Position numbers and translations under genes: made by a program. A stretch of 9,043 nucleotides of DNA from Deltaproteobacteria bacterium (GTDB taxonomy: Bacteria; Desulfobacterota; Desulfobaccia; Desulfobaccales; 0-14-0-80-60-11): positions 1-9,043 of the forward strand of contig JAFDHU010000055.1 of assembly GCA_019308625.1 (NCBI GenBank). Direction: 5' to 3'. How positions within the stretch are numbered: the first letter of the stretch is position 1; every line of letters starts with the position of its first letter. The notes beneath the pieces are model-generated. The model saw nothing but the letters and a program-made list of their open reading frames with translations, ran no database searches and was not told the origin of the DNA. Of this stretch, positions 1 through 7,833 are shown in pieces.

Positions 1-732
1 AAGGCCCTCATTCCCTTCATCACCGCCGGGGATCCCGATTTGGAAACCAGCCGCCGGATCGCCCTGGAGATTGCCTCCCGGGGGGCGGATCTGCTGGAGT
101 TGGGCATTCCGTTTTCCGACCCCTTGGCTGACGGCCCTACCATTCAGGCGTCCAGTACCCGGGCCTTGAAACACGGCGTGCATCTGGAAGATGTGTTGAG
201 GCTGGCCGGCCGCCTGCGGGCCGAAGTGGACCTGCCCATAATCCTGATGGGCTATTACAACCCTATTTTGCAGTATGGTCTGGAAAACACGGCCAAGGAG
301 GACGGGTTCATCATTCCGGACCTGCCGCCGGAGGAGGCCGCGGCTTGGCGTGCCGAAGCGTTGCGGACCGGAGTGGCTCCCATCTTCCTGGCCGCGCCCA
401 CCAGCGGGCCGGAGCGCCTCAAAAGGCTGGGGCAGCTTACCAAAGGGTTTCTTTATTACGTGTCTTTGACCGGTATTACCGGGGCCCGGAGTCAACTGCC
501 TCCAGAGCTGGGCCAGGAGCTGGAGCAGGTGCGCCATCTGGTAAAGTGCCCGGTGGCGGTAGGTTTCGGCATCTCCACCCCGCAGCAGGTCCAGTGGCTG
601 GCCCCCCTGGTGGACGGGATAGTGGTGGGCAGTGCCATCGTGCAGCGGGTGGCGAAGTTCTCCGGGCCGGAAACCATCAGGGAAATCGGCAATTTTGTGG
701 CGGCCCTGAAGGAGCCGCTCCGGCGGAGCTGA
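1..732 (+). CDS. trpA: Tryptophan synthase alpha chain (5' end outside the window)
   Basis: Cleaves indole-3-glycerol phosphate to indole and glyceraldehyde-3-phosphate; in the alpha2-beta2 complex the indole is channelled to TrpB for the last step of tryptophan synthesis. The frame is open from base 1, beginning inside the family's 'PFITAGDPD' segment, so roughly 20 N-terminal residues and the start are missing; the TTG at 40 is not a start. The catalytic glutamate (GAG 97-99, in LLELGIPFSDP) and aspartate (GAC 130-132, in LADGPTIQ) are present, as are the loop TGITGARSQLP and the phosphate-binding GFGIST and VVGSAIV motifs. One oddity: between QYGLE and IIPDLPPEE there are only 8 residues (NTAKEDGF) where the family usually has about 14, so helix 3 and its turn look shortened by an in-frame loss of about 18 bases near 290-303. 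Upstream trp genes are presumably just outside the window. Confidence 0.96.
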   Translation, partial: KALIPFITAGDPDLETSRRIALEIASRGADLLELGIPFSDPLADGPTIQASSTRALKHGVHLEDVLRLAGRLRAEVDLPIILMGYYNPILQYGLENTAKEDGFIIPDLPPEEAAAWRAEALRTGVAPIFLAAPTSGPERLKRLGQLTKGFLYYVSLTGITGARSQLPPELGQELEQVRHLVKCPVAVGFGISTPQQVQWLAPLVDGIVVGSAIVQRVAKFSGPETIREIGNFVAALKEPLRRS

Positions 733-887
733 AGCAAGGTTCCCCTTTGCCTTCCCAACCTCTTCCCAAAAGCTAGCTAAAGGCTGTGGTCATGGCCGCA
801 GGGCGGTCTTCCGGGAAGTCGGGGCCCATGAACTCGGGGGAGAACCTGCCCAAAAGCGCCCTGAACTATAAAACTTAACCGGCAATT
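733..887. other. Intergenic region between trpA and the radical SAM gene
   Basis: These 155 bases contain no convincing terminator and no recognisable sigma-70 promoter. A 28-codon plus-strand ORF (792-878) ends in TAA ten bases before the radical SAM start, in the same frame; it has no visible ribosome binding site and resembles nothing I know. On the minus strand a start-less open frame of about 30 codons ends in TAG near 774. I treat both as chance. Confidence 0.4.
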
Positions 888-2111
888 ATGGTATTCAGGA
901 TTGCCAGGCGGAACCGGTCCCGCTGCGATGATTGCGGCTATTGCACCACGGCCATCAGTTGTCCGGGAGAGGAAGTGTGCACCGGCTGCGGCGCCTGCGT
1001 GGCCGCCTGTCCGAGCCAAGCCAAGGAACTGGTGCTGACCGAGGAGGTGCGGCCGGAGGTGGAGCTCACGGTGGACGGGCAGCCCGTTAAGGTGCCAGAA
1101 CGCCTTACCCTGCTTCAGGCCTTGGAGCAGCAGGGCTACACGGTCGGCATCTTCCCCGGGGAGGGCCATCTCACTGCGCCCTGCCGCACCGGAGGATGCT
1201 GGGCCTGCGCGGTGCGGGTGGACGGCGAACTCAAGCCCGCCTGCATCACCCCGGTCAAGGACGGAATGGTGGTGGATACGAACCCGGCCAGTCTGGCCAG
1301 CCGGGAGCCCCGACGCCTGGTATTCGGCTTCTCCGGCCACTTGGTGGGCGGGGTGGGCACCCCCTGGGAGGCCAAGGCCGGGCGGGGTGGCTGGGTGGAA
1401 GTGGCCTGTTTCGCCGCTGGCTGCATCCTGCGCTGCCCCACCTGCCAGAACTGGGAGACCACCTTCCGCTCCCGGGGCGAGCCCCTGACCCCGGAGCTGG
1501 CTGCGGTTTTCCTGACCCGGGCCCGGCAGGGCTACGAGGTGGAGCGCATGGCCATCAGCGGGGGCGAGTCCACCCTGAACCGCCGCTGGCTGGTGGAATT
1601 CCTAAGCCATTTGAAGGAGTTCAATCCCGACCCCGCTGCCCGCCTGCACGTGGACACCAACAGTGTCTATCTGACCCCCGATTATCTGGACGAGCTTCTG
1701 ACCGCAGGCCTGACCGACATCGGCTGCGATCTCAAGGCCCTGGAACTTTCCACCTTCCAGAGAATCACCGGCATCCGGGAGGAAGGATTCGCCGCCCGCC
1801 TGCTGGCCCGGGCCTGGGAGGCGGTGGAATATCTGCTCACCGAGTTGTGGGGCAGGGTGTTTGTGGGTATCGGCCTGCCTTACAACGCCGCCCTGATATC
1901 CCCTGAGGAACTGGCGGCCATCGGGGCCAGGCTGGCCGCCCTGCAGCCCGAAGTGCAGGTTACGGTGCTGGACTACCGCCCGGAATTCCGGCGCCAGGAC
2001 CTGGTCCGGCCGGGCACCGCGGAAATGCTAGGGGTGAAGCGGCTGCTGGAAAGGGCAGGGCTTAAAAAAGTAATCTGCCAGACTTATCGGGGGCATGTGG
2101 GGCCGGGGTAA
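888..2111 (+). CDS. Radical SAM protein with N-terminal 2x[4Fe-4S] and [2Fe-2S] ferredoxin domains
   Basis: A 407-residue iron-sulfur enzyme of unknown substrate. Three modules are visible. Residues 13-41 hold eight cysteines as CxxCxxCx5CP and CxxCxxCxxxCP, typical of two [4Fe-4S] clusters. Residues about 57-130 resemble a NuoG-like [2Fe-2S] domain with C99-x4-C104-x2-C107-x11-C119. From about 170 there is a radical SAM barrel with C179-x3-C183-x2-C186 followed by QNWE, and a SAM-binding SGGE at 224-227. The GCxxxCxxCQNWE context resembles COG1180 (PflA-like) and AmmeMemoRadiSam-type enzymes. ATG 888 is preceded in frame by TAA at 876-878 and no other start lies before the first cysteine, so the start is well bounded, although no clear Shine-Dalgarno is seen. 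It lies 155 bases after trpA, perhaps under its own promoter, and nothing links it to tryptophan synthesis. The ferredoxin modules may deliver the electron for SAM cleavage; that is inference. Confidence 0.88.
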   Translation: MVFRIARRNRSRCDDCGYCTTAISCPGEEVCTGCGACVAACPSQAKELVLTEEVRPEVELTVDGQPVKVPERLTLLQALEQQGYTVGIFPGEGHLTAPCRTGGCWACAVRVDGELKPACITPVKDGMVVDTNPASLASREPRRLVFGFSGHLVGGVGTPWEAKAGRGGWVEVACFAAGCILRCPTCQNWETTFRSRGEPLTPELAAVFLTRARQGYEVERMAISGGESTLNRRWLVEFLSHLKEFNPDPAARLHVDTNSVYLTPDYLDELLTAGLTDIGCDLKALELSTFQRITGIREEGFAARLLARAWEAVEYLLTELWGRVFVGIGLPYNAALISPEELAAIGARLAALQPEVQVTVLDYRPEFRRQDLVRPGTAEMLGVKRLLERAGLKKVICQTYRGHVGPG

Positions 2112-2124
2112 TGCCTGGCAATTC

Positions 2125-2180
2125 TGGTTCCCAAGCTCCTGCATGGGAACCATCTTGTCCTCCAAGCTCCTGCTTGACAA
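2125..2180. repeat. Pair of REP-like hairpins in the convergent intergenic region
   Basis: Two imperfect palindromes share the core AAGCTCCTGC. The first (2125-2152) has arms TGGTTCCCA and TGGGAACCA, an A/A mismatch, then GC/GC around a TCCT loop. The second (2155-2180) has outer arms TTGTC and GACAA and inner arms AAGC and GCTT around the same TCCT loop, with an unpaired CTCC on one side. They lie between the 3' ends of the converging radical SAM and ribD genes, the usual site for REP elements. They could help end transcription from both sides, but neither is followed by a T-run. The rest of 2112-2279 holds nothing I recognise. Confidence 0.6.
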
Positions 2181-2279
2181 AAGAGGTCGGGTAATTAAGA
2201 AGCAAGCTGGAAGAAATTTGAAGATGTGCCCCAATTATCAACCCTACCTGCGCAGACGTTAAATTAGCTTTACGTGACC

Positions 2280-3530
<1,251 letters not shown>

Positions 3531-3556
3531 TGCTTCATATACCGGGATTCACGAGA

Positions 3557-3973
3557 TTAGCGGCTGAGAGGCGTAGCCGTCAGCCTTTTCACCTCCCGCT
3601 CCACCGCCTGGAGAGCCGCCCGGATAATGAGCTCCGCGGGGATGGTTTCGTAGATGACCCCCTCCAACATTAACGTGCGGCAATCCGCATCCCCGCAGGG
3701 CCCGCCGCAGGGGCTGGCGCCCACCTGGGCCCCCAGCCACTTCTCCAGGGGCCGGCCGTCTATCCAGACGCGGTTGGACTGGGACGGATCCCGGGTGAAT
3801 TCCTGGACATCCAGGGCCCTGGTCTCCAGAGAGAAGGCGATTCCCATGGGGGCCAGGGATCTGACCAGGAAGCGCAGGGCCTTGTGCAGTTCCTGTTCGG
3901 TGCCGCGGCAGCGGTCGCAGGTCCGGCCCTGGTCATCCACCAGTCGCTGCCAGGTGATTTGGATGGTTTTCAT
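3557..3973 (-). CDS. DUF2703 family protein
   Basis: A 138-residue cytoplasmic protein that matches my memory of DUF2703, a family without established function. It opens with a beta strand (IQITWQRLVD) leading into C19-x2-C22 and a GTE motif, then a helix (ELHKALRFL), the conserved SNRVWIDGRPLEKWLGA segment, and a second cysteine cluster C89-x3-C93-x4-C98 (SPCGGPCGDADC). The layout suggests a thioredoxin-like fold or a metal site; that is inference. I chose ATG 3973 rather than the in-frame TTG at 3985: the peptide from ATG starts like the family, and a weak GGCGGA lies just upstream. It sits between nrdR (183 bases upstream) and ribD (26 bases downstream), probably co-transcribed with ribD. 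No signal peptide or membrane segment is visible. Confidence 0.8.
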   Translation of the reverse strand: MKTIQITWQRLVDDQGRTCDRCRGTEQELHKALRFLVRSLAPMGIAFSLETRALDVQEFTRDPSQSNRVWIDGRPLEKWLGAQVGASPCGGPCGDADCRTLMLEGVIYETIPAELIIRAALQAVEREVKRLTATPLSR

Positions 3974-4156
3974 AGGTTCCGCCAAATTCAGGAAGTCAAA
4001 ATCTCTGAGATCGGGTTAGGGAGTTCGGCCACCGAAGGATACCGGTACCCCGCCGAGGCCGCTGCCGTTGCTTTCCTTCAGGGCATCCGGGACGGCTGTT
4101 GCCGCTGGCTGGCCACGGCTTCTTTTGTTGCTTGGGCCTGGGGCAGGAGGCTGCCT

Positions 4157-4630
4157 TCATTTGCCGGTGGCGGCCTTGCGGGCTTCCAGGAGGTCCCGGA
4201 TTTCCTTCATGAAGTCCGTGACGTCGGTGAAGTGTCGGTAAACCGAGGCGAAACGGACATAAGCCACATCGTCCCAGACCCGGAGCTTGGCCATGACCTT
4301 TTCGCCGATCCAGGAGGAGGGTATTTCCCGCTGGCCGCTCCCCAGCATCTCCCGCTCCAGTTCATCCAGGAAGTCCTCAATGGCGTCAATGGACACCGGC
4401 CGTTTTTCGCAGGCCTTTTTTATGCCTTCGGAGATCTTGGTGCGCTGATAGGGCTCCCGCCGCCCGTCCTTTTTCACCACCAGGGGCATGGTTTCCTCCA
4501 CCTGCTCATAGGTGGTGAACCGTCGGCCGCAGTTCTGGCATTCCCGGCGGCGGCGGATGGCGTTGGCCTCCCGACTGGGACGGGAATCAATGACCTTGTT
4601 GTTGCTGCTGTGGCAGTAGGGACAGCGCAT
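4157..4630 (-). CDS. nrdR: Transcriptional repressor NrdR
   Basis: Zinc-finger and ATP-cone repressor that senses nucleotide status and shuts down ribonucleotide reductase genes by binding paired NrdR boxes. The 157-residue length is standard. The zinc ribbon ligands are C3-x2-C6 and C31-x2-C34, with the basic stretch IRRRRECQNCGRRF. The ATP-cone runs from about 47 to 137, with VVKKDGRREPYQRTKI and VAYVRFASVYRHF. The ATG at 4630 begins the invariant MRCPYC, so it is secure even though no Shine-Dalgarno is visible upstream. It follows glyA by 156 bases and precedes the DUF2703 and ribD genes; nrdR next to ribD is a common bacterial arrangement. I found no NrdR box in the flanking intergenic DNA, so its targets are elsewhere. 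Confidence 0.97.
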   Translation of the reverse strand: MRCPYCHSSNNKVIDSRPSREANAIRRRRECQNCGRRFTTYEQVEETMPLVVKKDGRREPYQRTKISEGIKKACEKRPVSIDAIEDFLDELEREMLGSGQREIPSSWIGEKVMAKLRVWDDVAYVRFASVYRHFTDVTDFMKEIRDLLEARKAATGK

Positions 4631-4786
4631 GAGTTGGTTTTTGGTTTTGGGAAATTGCCCCGCCTGACCTTGGCAGACTCGGTGCCTGGAAGGGCAGAAA
4701 GGATGATACCCTGTACTACCGCTCTCCCTCTCGGGGCTAAAACCTGACTTCCAATAAAACTGAATCCCGTTCCGCCCTTTTATCCC
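4631..4786. other. Intergenic region glyA-nrdR
   Basis: These 156 bases separate glyA from nrdR on the minus strand. I see no rho-independent terminator after glyA. A TATCAT hexamer on the minus strand could be a -10 element, but no -35 stands at the right distance. The gap is long enough for a separate nrdR promoter, which cannot be placed by eye. Confidence 0.35.
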
Positions 4787-6070
4787 TTAAGACTTCCATT
4801 CTTCGGCAAACAGGGGGAAACTGCGGCAGAAGTCCTTGACCTGGGCCCCGACCTTGGCCAGATTGTCTTCATCCTCCGGAGCGGACAACACTTGGTCAAT
4901 GAACTCCGCAATGAGTCTCATCTCCGGCTCCTTCATGCCCCGGGTGGTGACCGCCGGGGTGCCCAGGCGGATGCCGCTGGTGATTTTGGGCGGCAGGGGG
5001 TCAAAGGGTATAGGGTTTTTGTTCACCGTGATGCCGGCCAGATCCAGGGCTTCCTCCGCCTCCCGGCCGGTGAGGCCTCGGGGGCCAAGGTCCACCAGAA
5101 TCAGGTGGGTGTCGGTACCTCCGGCCACCAGCCGGTAGCCCCGGCTCAGAAATTCCGCGGCCAAGGCCCGGCAGTTCTTGACCACCTGCTCCTGATAGCG
5201 CTTGAAGTTGGGAGTGAGGGCCTCCTTGAAGGCCACAGCCTTGGCCGCGATGACATGCATCAGGGGGCCTCCCTGAATGCCGGGGAAAATCTGATTGTCC
5301 AGGTCCCGGGCGTACTCCTCCTGGGCCAGGATGAGGCCGCCCCGAGGGCCCCGCAGGGTCTTGTGAGTGGTGGAGGTAACCACATCAGAGACCGACACCG
5401 GGTTGGGATGCAGACCGGCGGCCACCAGACCGGCGATGTGGGCCATGTCCACCAGCAGCAGGGCCCCCACCTCCCGGGCAATCTCCGCAAACCTGGCGAA
5501 ATCCAGGGTCCGGGGGTAGGCGCTGGCGCCGGCCACGATGAGTTTGGGGCGGTGCTCCCGGGCCAGCCGGGCCAGAGCCTCAAAATCCACCTGCTCGGTG
5601 TCCGGGCTCACCCCGTAAGTGACAGCCTTGTAAAAGCGGCCCGAAAAGTTTGCCGCAGCGCCGTGGGACAAATGCCCGCCGTGGGCTAGGTCCATGCCCA
5701 GGATGATATCGCCGGGCTTCAGAAAGGTAAAATACACCGCCATATTGGCCTGAGTACCGGAGTGGGGCTGCACATTGACGTATCGGGCCCCGAAGAGTTC
5801 TTTGGCCCGGCTGATGGCCAGGTCCTCCACGGTGTCCACGTGCTCACAGCCGCCGTAATAGCGCCGACCGGGATAGCCCTCGGCATACTTGTGGGTCAGC
5901 ACCGACCCCTGCGCAGCCCGCACCGCCGGGCTGACGAAGTTTTCCGAGGCAATGAGCTCCAGCTTGAAGGCCTGGCGCTGCCGCTCTGCTTCGATGGCCC
6001 GGAAGACCTCCGGGTCCCTCTGGGCCAAATCCAGCAGCAGAGGACAGTGTTCAGGGGTCTCCTCGGGCAT
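4787..6070 (-). CDS. glyA: Serine hydroxymethyltransferase
   Basis: PLP enzyme that converts serine and tetrahydrofolate to glycine and 5,10-methylene-tetrahydrofolate, the main source of one-carbon units. Translated from ATG 6070 it has 427 residues, the usual size. Family landmarks are ELIASENFVSP, THKYAEGYPGRRYYGG, VQPHSGTQAN, the DMAHIAGLVAAG segment with the PLP-contacting aspartate and histidine, the PLP lysine in STTHKTLRGPRGG (about K237), FPGIQGGP, and GIRLGTPAVTTRGM near the C-terminus. An in-frame ATG at 6151 would add 27 unconserved residues lying entirely over rpiB, so it was rejected. The chosen start is one base after the rpiB stop (TGAGATG), which implies coupled translation. 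No deletion or missing active-site residue is seen. Confidence 0.97.
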   Translation of the reverse strand: MPEETPEHCPLLLDLAQRDPEVFRAIEAERQRQAFKLELIASENFVSPAVRAAQGSVLTHKYAEGYPGRRYYGGCEHVDTVEDLAISRAKELFGARYVNVQPHSGTQANMAVYFTFLKPGDIILGMDLAHGGHLSHGAAANFSGRFYKAVTYGVSPDTEQVDFEALARLAREHRPKLIVAGASAYPRTLDFARFAEIAREVGALLLVDMAHIAGLVAAGLHPNPVSVSDVVTSTTHKTLRGPRGGLILAQEEYARDLDNQIFPGIQGGPLMHVIAAKAVAFKEALTPNFKRYQEQVVKNCRALAAEFLSRGYRLVAGGTDTHLILVDLGPRGLTGREAEEALDLAGITVNKNPIPFDPLPPKITSGIRLGTPAVTTRGMKEPEMRLIAEFIDQVLSAPEDEDNLAKVGAQVKDFCRSFPLFAEEWKS

Positions 6071-6071
6071 C

Positions 6072-6575
6072 TCAGGATTCAGGGAAAAAGGGTTTTTCAC
6101 GGGCCAGTTGCTCCAAAAGTTCCAGACGTTCCTGATGGCGGCCGCCCTCAAAGGGGGTAGTGAGCCACACCTTGACGATCTCCCGGGCCTTGTCCGGAGA
6201 CAACACCCGACCGCCCAGCACCAGCAGGTTGGCGTCGTTGTGGCGGCGGCTCATCTCCGCGGTGTAGACGTCATGGCACAGGGCGGCCCGGATGCCGGGA
6301 AAGCGGTTGGCAATAACGCTCATGCCCAAGCCGGTGCCGCAGATCAGCACTCCCCGGGCCCGGGGCCGGGAAAGCACCACCTCCACCACCTTCTTGCCGT
6401 ACAGGGGATAGTGCACCGACACATCCGGGCGATGGCAGCCCACATCCTCCACCTGATAGCCCATCTCCCGCAGCAGTTGGAAAATCTCGGCTTTCAGGTG
6501 ATAGCCGGCGTGATCGCAGCCGATGACGATGATTTCCGGCTCAGGCGGCCCGGGCCTGGATAAAGTTGATGACAT
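6072..6575 (-). CDS. rpiB: Ribose-5-phosphate isomerase B
   Basis: Interconverts ribose-5-phosphate and ribulose-5-phosphate in the non-oxidative pentose phosphate pathway. The 167 residues include VIGCDHAG near the N-terminus, the active-site ICGTGLGMSVIAN with C79, the RRHNDAN motif near 110-116, and FEGGRHQER close to the end. About 14 residues precede the usual family start (EIIVIGCDHAG), and no ATG, GTG or TTG occurs in frame between ATG 6575 and that point. Translation therefore starts inside acpP, giving a 35-base overlap (6541-6575). The stop codon is followed by one base and then the glyA start. In many related genomes fabF lies between acpP and rpiB; here it does not. LacAB-type galactose-6-phosphate isomerases are the main alternative within the fold, but the context and motifs favour RpiB. 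Confidence 0.95.
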   Translation of the reverse strand: MSSTLSRPGPPEPEIIVIGCDHAGYHLKAEIFQLLREMGYQVEDVGCHRPDVSVHYPLYGKKVVEVVLSRPRARGVLICGTGLGMSVIANRFPGIRAALCHDVYTAEMSRRHNDANLLVLGGRVLSPDKAREIVKVWLTTPFEGGRHQERLELLEQLAREKPFFPES

Positions 6576-6777
6576 CCTGCACGGTCCTTAACTTCTCCGC
6601 CTCCTCGTCGGCAATCTGGAAACCGAACTCCTCTTCCATGGCCATAATCAGTTCCACCAGATCCAGGGAGTCGGCCCCCAAGTCATCCACAAACACCGCA
6701 TCCGGGGTCACTTCGCTCTTGTCCACCCCCAATTTATCCGCCACGAGATCAACTACTCTCTCCTCAATGGATGCCAT
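6541..6777 (-). CDS. acpP: Acyl carrier protein
   Basis: Carries growing acyl chains on a 4'-phosphopantetheine arm during fatty-acid synthesis. The 78-residue acidic protein contains the modification site DDLGADSLDLVEL with S37, and the helix-rich MEEEFGFQIADEEAEKLRTV typical of AcpP. ATG 6777 gives MASIEERVVDLV, matching the family start. A TTG two codons upstream (6783) is possible but lies only 4 bases from the Shine-Dalgarno. The gene follows fabG by 21 bases. Its last 35 bases overlap the start of rpiB in another frame, so the fabF gene that often follows acpP is missing here. Confidence 0.97.
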   Translation of the reverse strand: MASIEERVVDLVADKLGVDKSEVTPDAVFVDDLGADSLDLVELIMAMEEEFGFQIADEEAEKLRTVQDVINFIQARAA

Positions 6778-6787
6778 GTGCAACGAT

Positions 6788-6794
6788 CCTCCTC
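6788..6794 (-). promoter_or_regulatory. Shine-Dalgarno of acpP (GAGGAGG)
   Basis: A strong GAGGAGG on the minus strand sits in the 21-base fabG-acpP gap. It stands 10 bases before ATG 6777 and 4 bases before TTG 6783. The family N-terminus favours the ATG. It is by far the strongest ribosome binding site in the window, in keeping with the high expression expected of ACP. Confidence 0.7.
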
Positions 6795-6798
6795 AAGT

Positions 6799-7545
6799 TT
6801 AGGCCATCAGCATGCCGCCGTTCACATGAATCACCTGGCCGGTGATATAGGCCGCCTGCTCAGAGGCCAGGAAGGCCACGGCATGGGCCACCTCTTCCGG
6901 GGTGCCGAAGCGGTTCAGCGGAATCTGCGCCAGCATCAGTTCCTTGGTTTTTTCGGGCAGCGCCTCGGTCATCTCCGTGGTGATGAAGCCCGGGGCCACG
7001 GCGTTCACCGTGATGTGGCGGGAGGCCAGCTCCCGGGCCACCGATTTGGTGAGGCCGATCAGCCCGGCCTTGGAGGCCGCATAATTGGCCTGGCCGGGGT
7101 TGCCCATGAACCCCACCACGGAGCTGATATTGATGATGCGCCCGTATCTCTGCTTGAGCATGGCACGGGTCGCCGCCCGGATGCAGTTATAGGCGCCCTT
7201 GAGATTGACCGCCAACACCAAGTCCCAGTCCTCCTCTTTCAGACGGGCGATGAGGTTGTCCCGGGTAATGCCGGCATTGTTCACCAAGATGTCCAGCCGG
7301 CCGCTCTCCTTGACGATGCGGTCAACGGCCTGCTCCACCGCCGCGGCATCAGTTACATCGAACTCCAGGATATGGGCCGTCCCTCCCTGGTCCTCTACGC
7401 CCTTTTTGGTTTGGGCGGCCCCGTCCCAATGGGCCACATCATTGATATACACCGTCAGGCCCGGTCGGGCCAGGGTGATGGCAATGACCTGGCCTATCCC
7501 CCGGGCCGCCCCGGTCACCAAGGCAACGCGATTTTCTGCGGTCAT
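6799..7545 (-). CDS. fabG: 3-oxoacyl-[acyl-carrier-protein] reductase
   Basis: NADPH-dependent short-chain dehydrogenase that reduces beta-ketoacyl-ACP in each round of fatty-acid elongation. It has 248 residues, the usual size. The Rossmann nucleotide motif TGAARGIG is at 11-18, NNAG at 89-92, and the catalytic tetrad is N114, S142, Y155 and K159 (ISSVVG and YAASK). The end, VAFLASEQAAYITGQVIHVNGGMLM, is typical of FabG rather than of sugar-alcohol SDRs. The neighbouring acpP supports a fatty-acid role. ATG 7545 gives a normal N-terminus; its Shine-Dalgarno is poor. It appears to be the first gene of the fabG-acpP-rpiB-glyA operon, because a terminator-like hairpin and about 180 bases of non-coding DNA lie upstream. 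fabD and fabH, often upstream of fabG, are not here. Confidence 0.95.
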   Translation of the reverse strand: MTAENRVALVTGAARGIGQVIAITLARPGLTVYINDVAHWDGAAQTKKGVEDQGGTAHILEFDVTDAAAVEQAVDRIVKESGRLDILVNNAGITRDNLIARLKEEDWDLVLAVNLKGAYNCIRAATRAMLKQRYGRIINISSVVGFMGNPGQANYAASKAGLIGLTKSVARELASRHITVNAVAPGFITTEMTEALPEKTKELMLAQIPLNRFGTPEEVAHAVAFLASEQAAYITGQVIHVNGGMLMA

Positions 7546-7644
7546 ATCAGCTTGAGCCTGTCAAAAGGTTGAAACCCGCGGCCAGCCACCGCTGCCGCAC
7601 CTAAACATAAAACGATTTGGCAAAAAAAGAAAGTGCCTTTATGG

Positions 7645-7672
7645 GGTTTTCGGACTTCGGTTTGCGGTTTTC
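7645..7672. repeat. Degenerate four-unit heptamer array upstream of fabG
   Basis: Four consecutive 7-base units read GGTTTTC, GGACTTC, GGTTTGC, GGTTTTC, followed by GG. Period and consensus are those of the perfect array inside ribD (2741-2768). Here it lies in the 5' region of fabG, within the roughly 200-base non-coding gap 7546-7746. I found no clear sigma-70 or sigma-54 promoter in that gap. Confidence 0.75.
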
Positions 7673-7727
7673 GGTCAAAGCCGAAAGGGCCGGTTTTCCG
7701 CCTGCTGCGGCTTTCATTGAAAGTGGA

Positions 7728-7747
7728 AAGCCCAAGGTTTTGGGCTT
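7728..7747 (-). terminator. Terminator-like hairpin directly after the ancestral etfA stop
   Basis: Perfect 8-bp arms AAGCCCAA (7728-7735) and TTGGGCTT (7740-7747) enclose a 4-base loop. On the minus strand the hairpin begins within the TGA (7749-7747) that would end the undamaged etfA frame and is followed by TTTCC, so the T-tract is short. It probably ends the etf transcript and insulates fabG. Confidence 0.55.
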
Positions 7748-7833
7748 CAGACTTGGCCCCGATCCTTTTTGATTTCAGCGATCAGGGCCGGGACGATTTC
7801 AAACAGGTCGCCTACCAGCCCCAGGTTGGCCAC
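7747..7833 (-). pseudogene. etfA: Out-of-frame remnant of the etfA C-terminus
   Basis: Read from GTG 7833 to TGA 7749-7747, this gives 28 residues: VANLGLVGDLFEIVPALIAEIKKDRGQV, split here only by description. It matches the canonical ETF alpha ending (VADYGIVGDLFEVVP...). It lies in a different frame from the upstream coding sequence. The family's preceding segment of about 11 residues (INKDPEAPIF-type) is missing, so a deletion of about 31 bases explains both the loss and the frameshift. Apart from that the remnant looks undamaged, which points to a recent event or a sequence error. Confidence 0.8.

Noticed and set aside
774..870. Start-less minus-strand open frame ending in TAG, with a plausible-looking peptide (FMGPDFPEDRPAAM)
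   Set aside because: Only about 30 codons, closed upstream by a stop and without a recognised family; it could be a gene remnant but cannot be supported.
792..878. A 28-codon plus-strand ORF just before the radical SAM gene, in the same frame
   Set aside because: No ribosome binding site and no recognisable content; it is ended by TAA before the real start. An N-terminal extension of the radical SAM protein is ruled out by that stop.
3996..4160. A 54-codon minus-strand ORF whose ATG overlaps the nrdR stop (ATGA)
   Set aside because: The overlap is operon-like, but the peptide is Arg/Lys/Pro-rich, has no Shine-Dalgarno and resembles nothing known.
3884..4747. Long plus-strand open frame of 287 codons over nrdR and the DUF2703 gene
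   Set aside because: It is antisense to two well-supported genes and its translation has no recognisable domain; high GC makes such shadow frames common.
6071..6151. Longer glyA start at 6151
   Set aside because: The extra 27 residues overlap rpiB and are not part of the family; ATG 6070 gives the conserved N-terminus.
7610..7640. Possible sigma-54 promoter for fabG (GGCAC ... TTGCC on the minus strand)
   Set aside because: The spacing between the GG and GC pairs is 14 instead of the required 10 bases.
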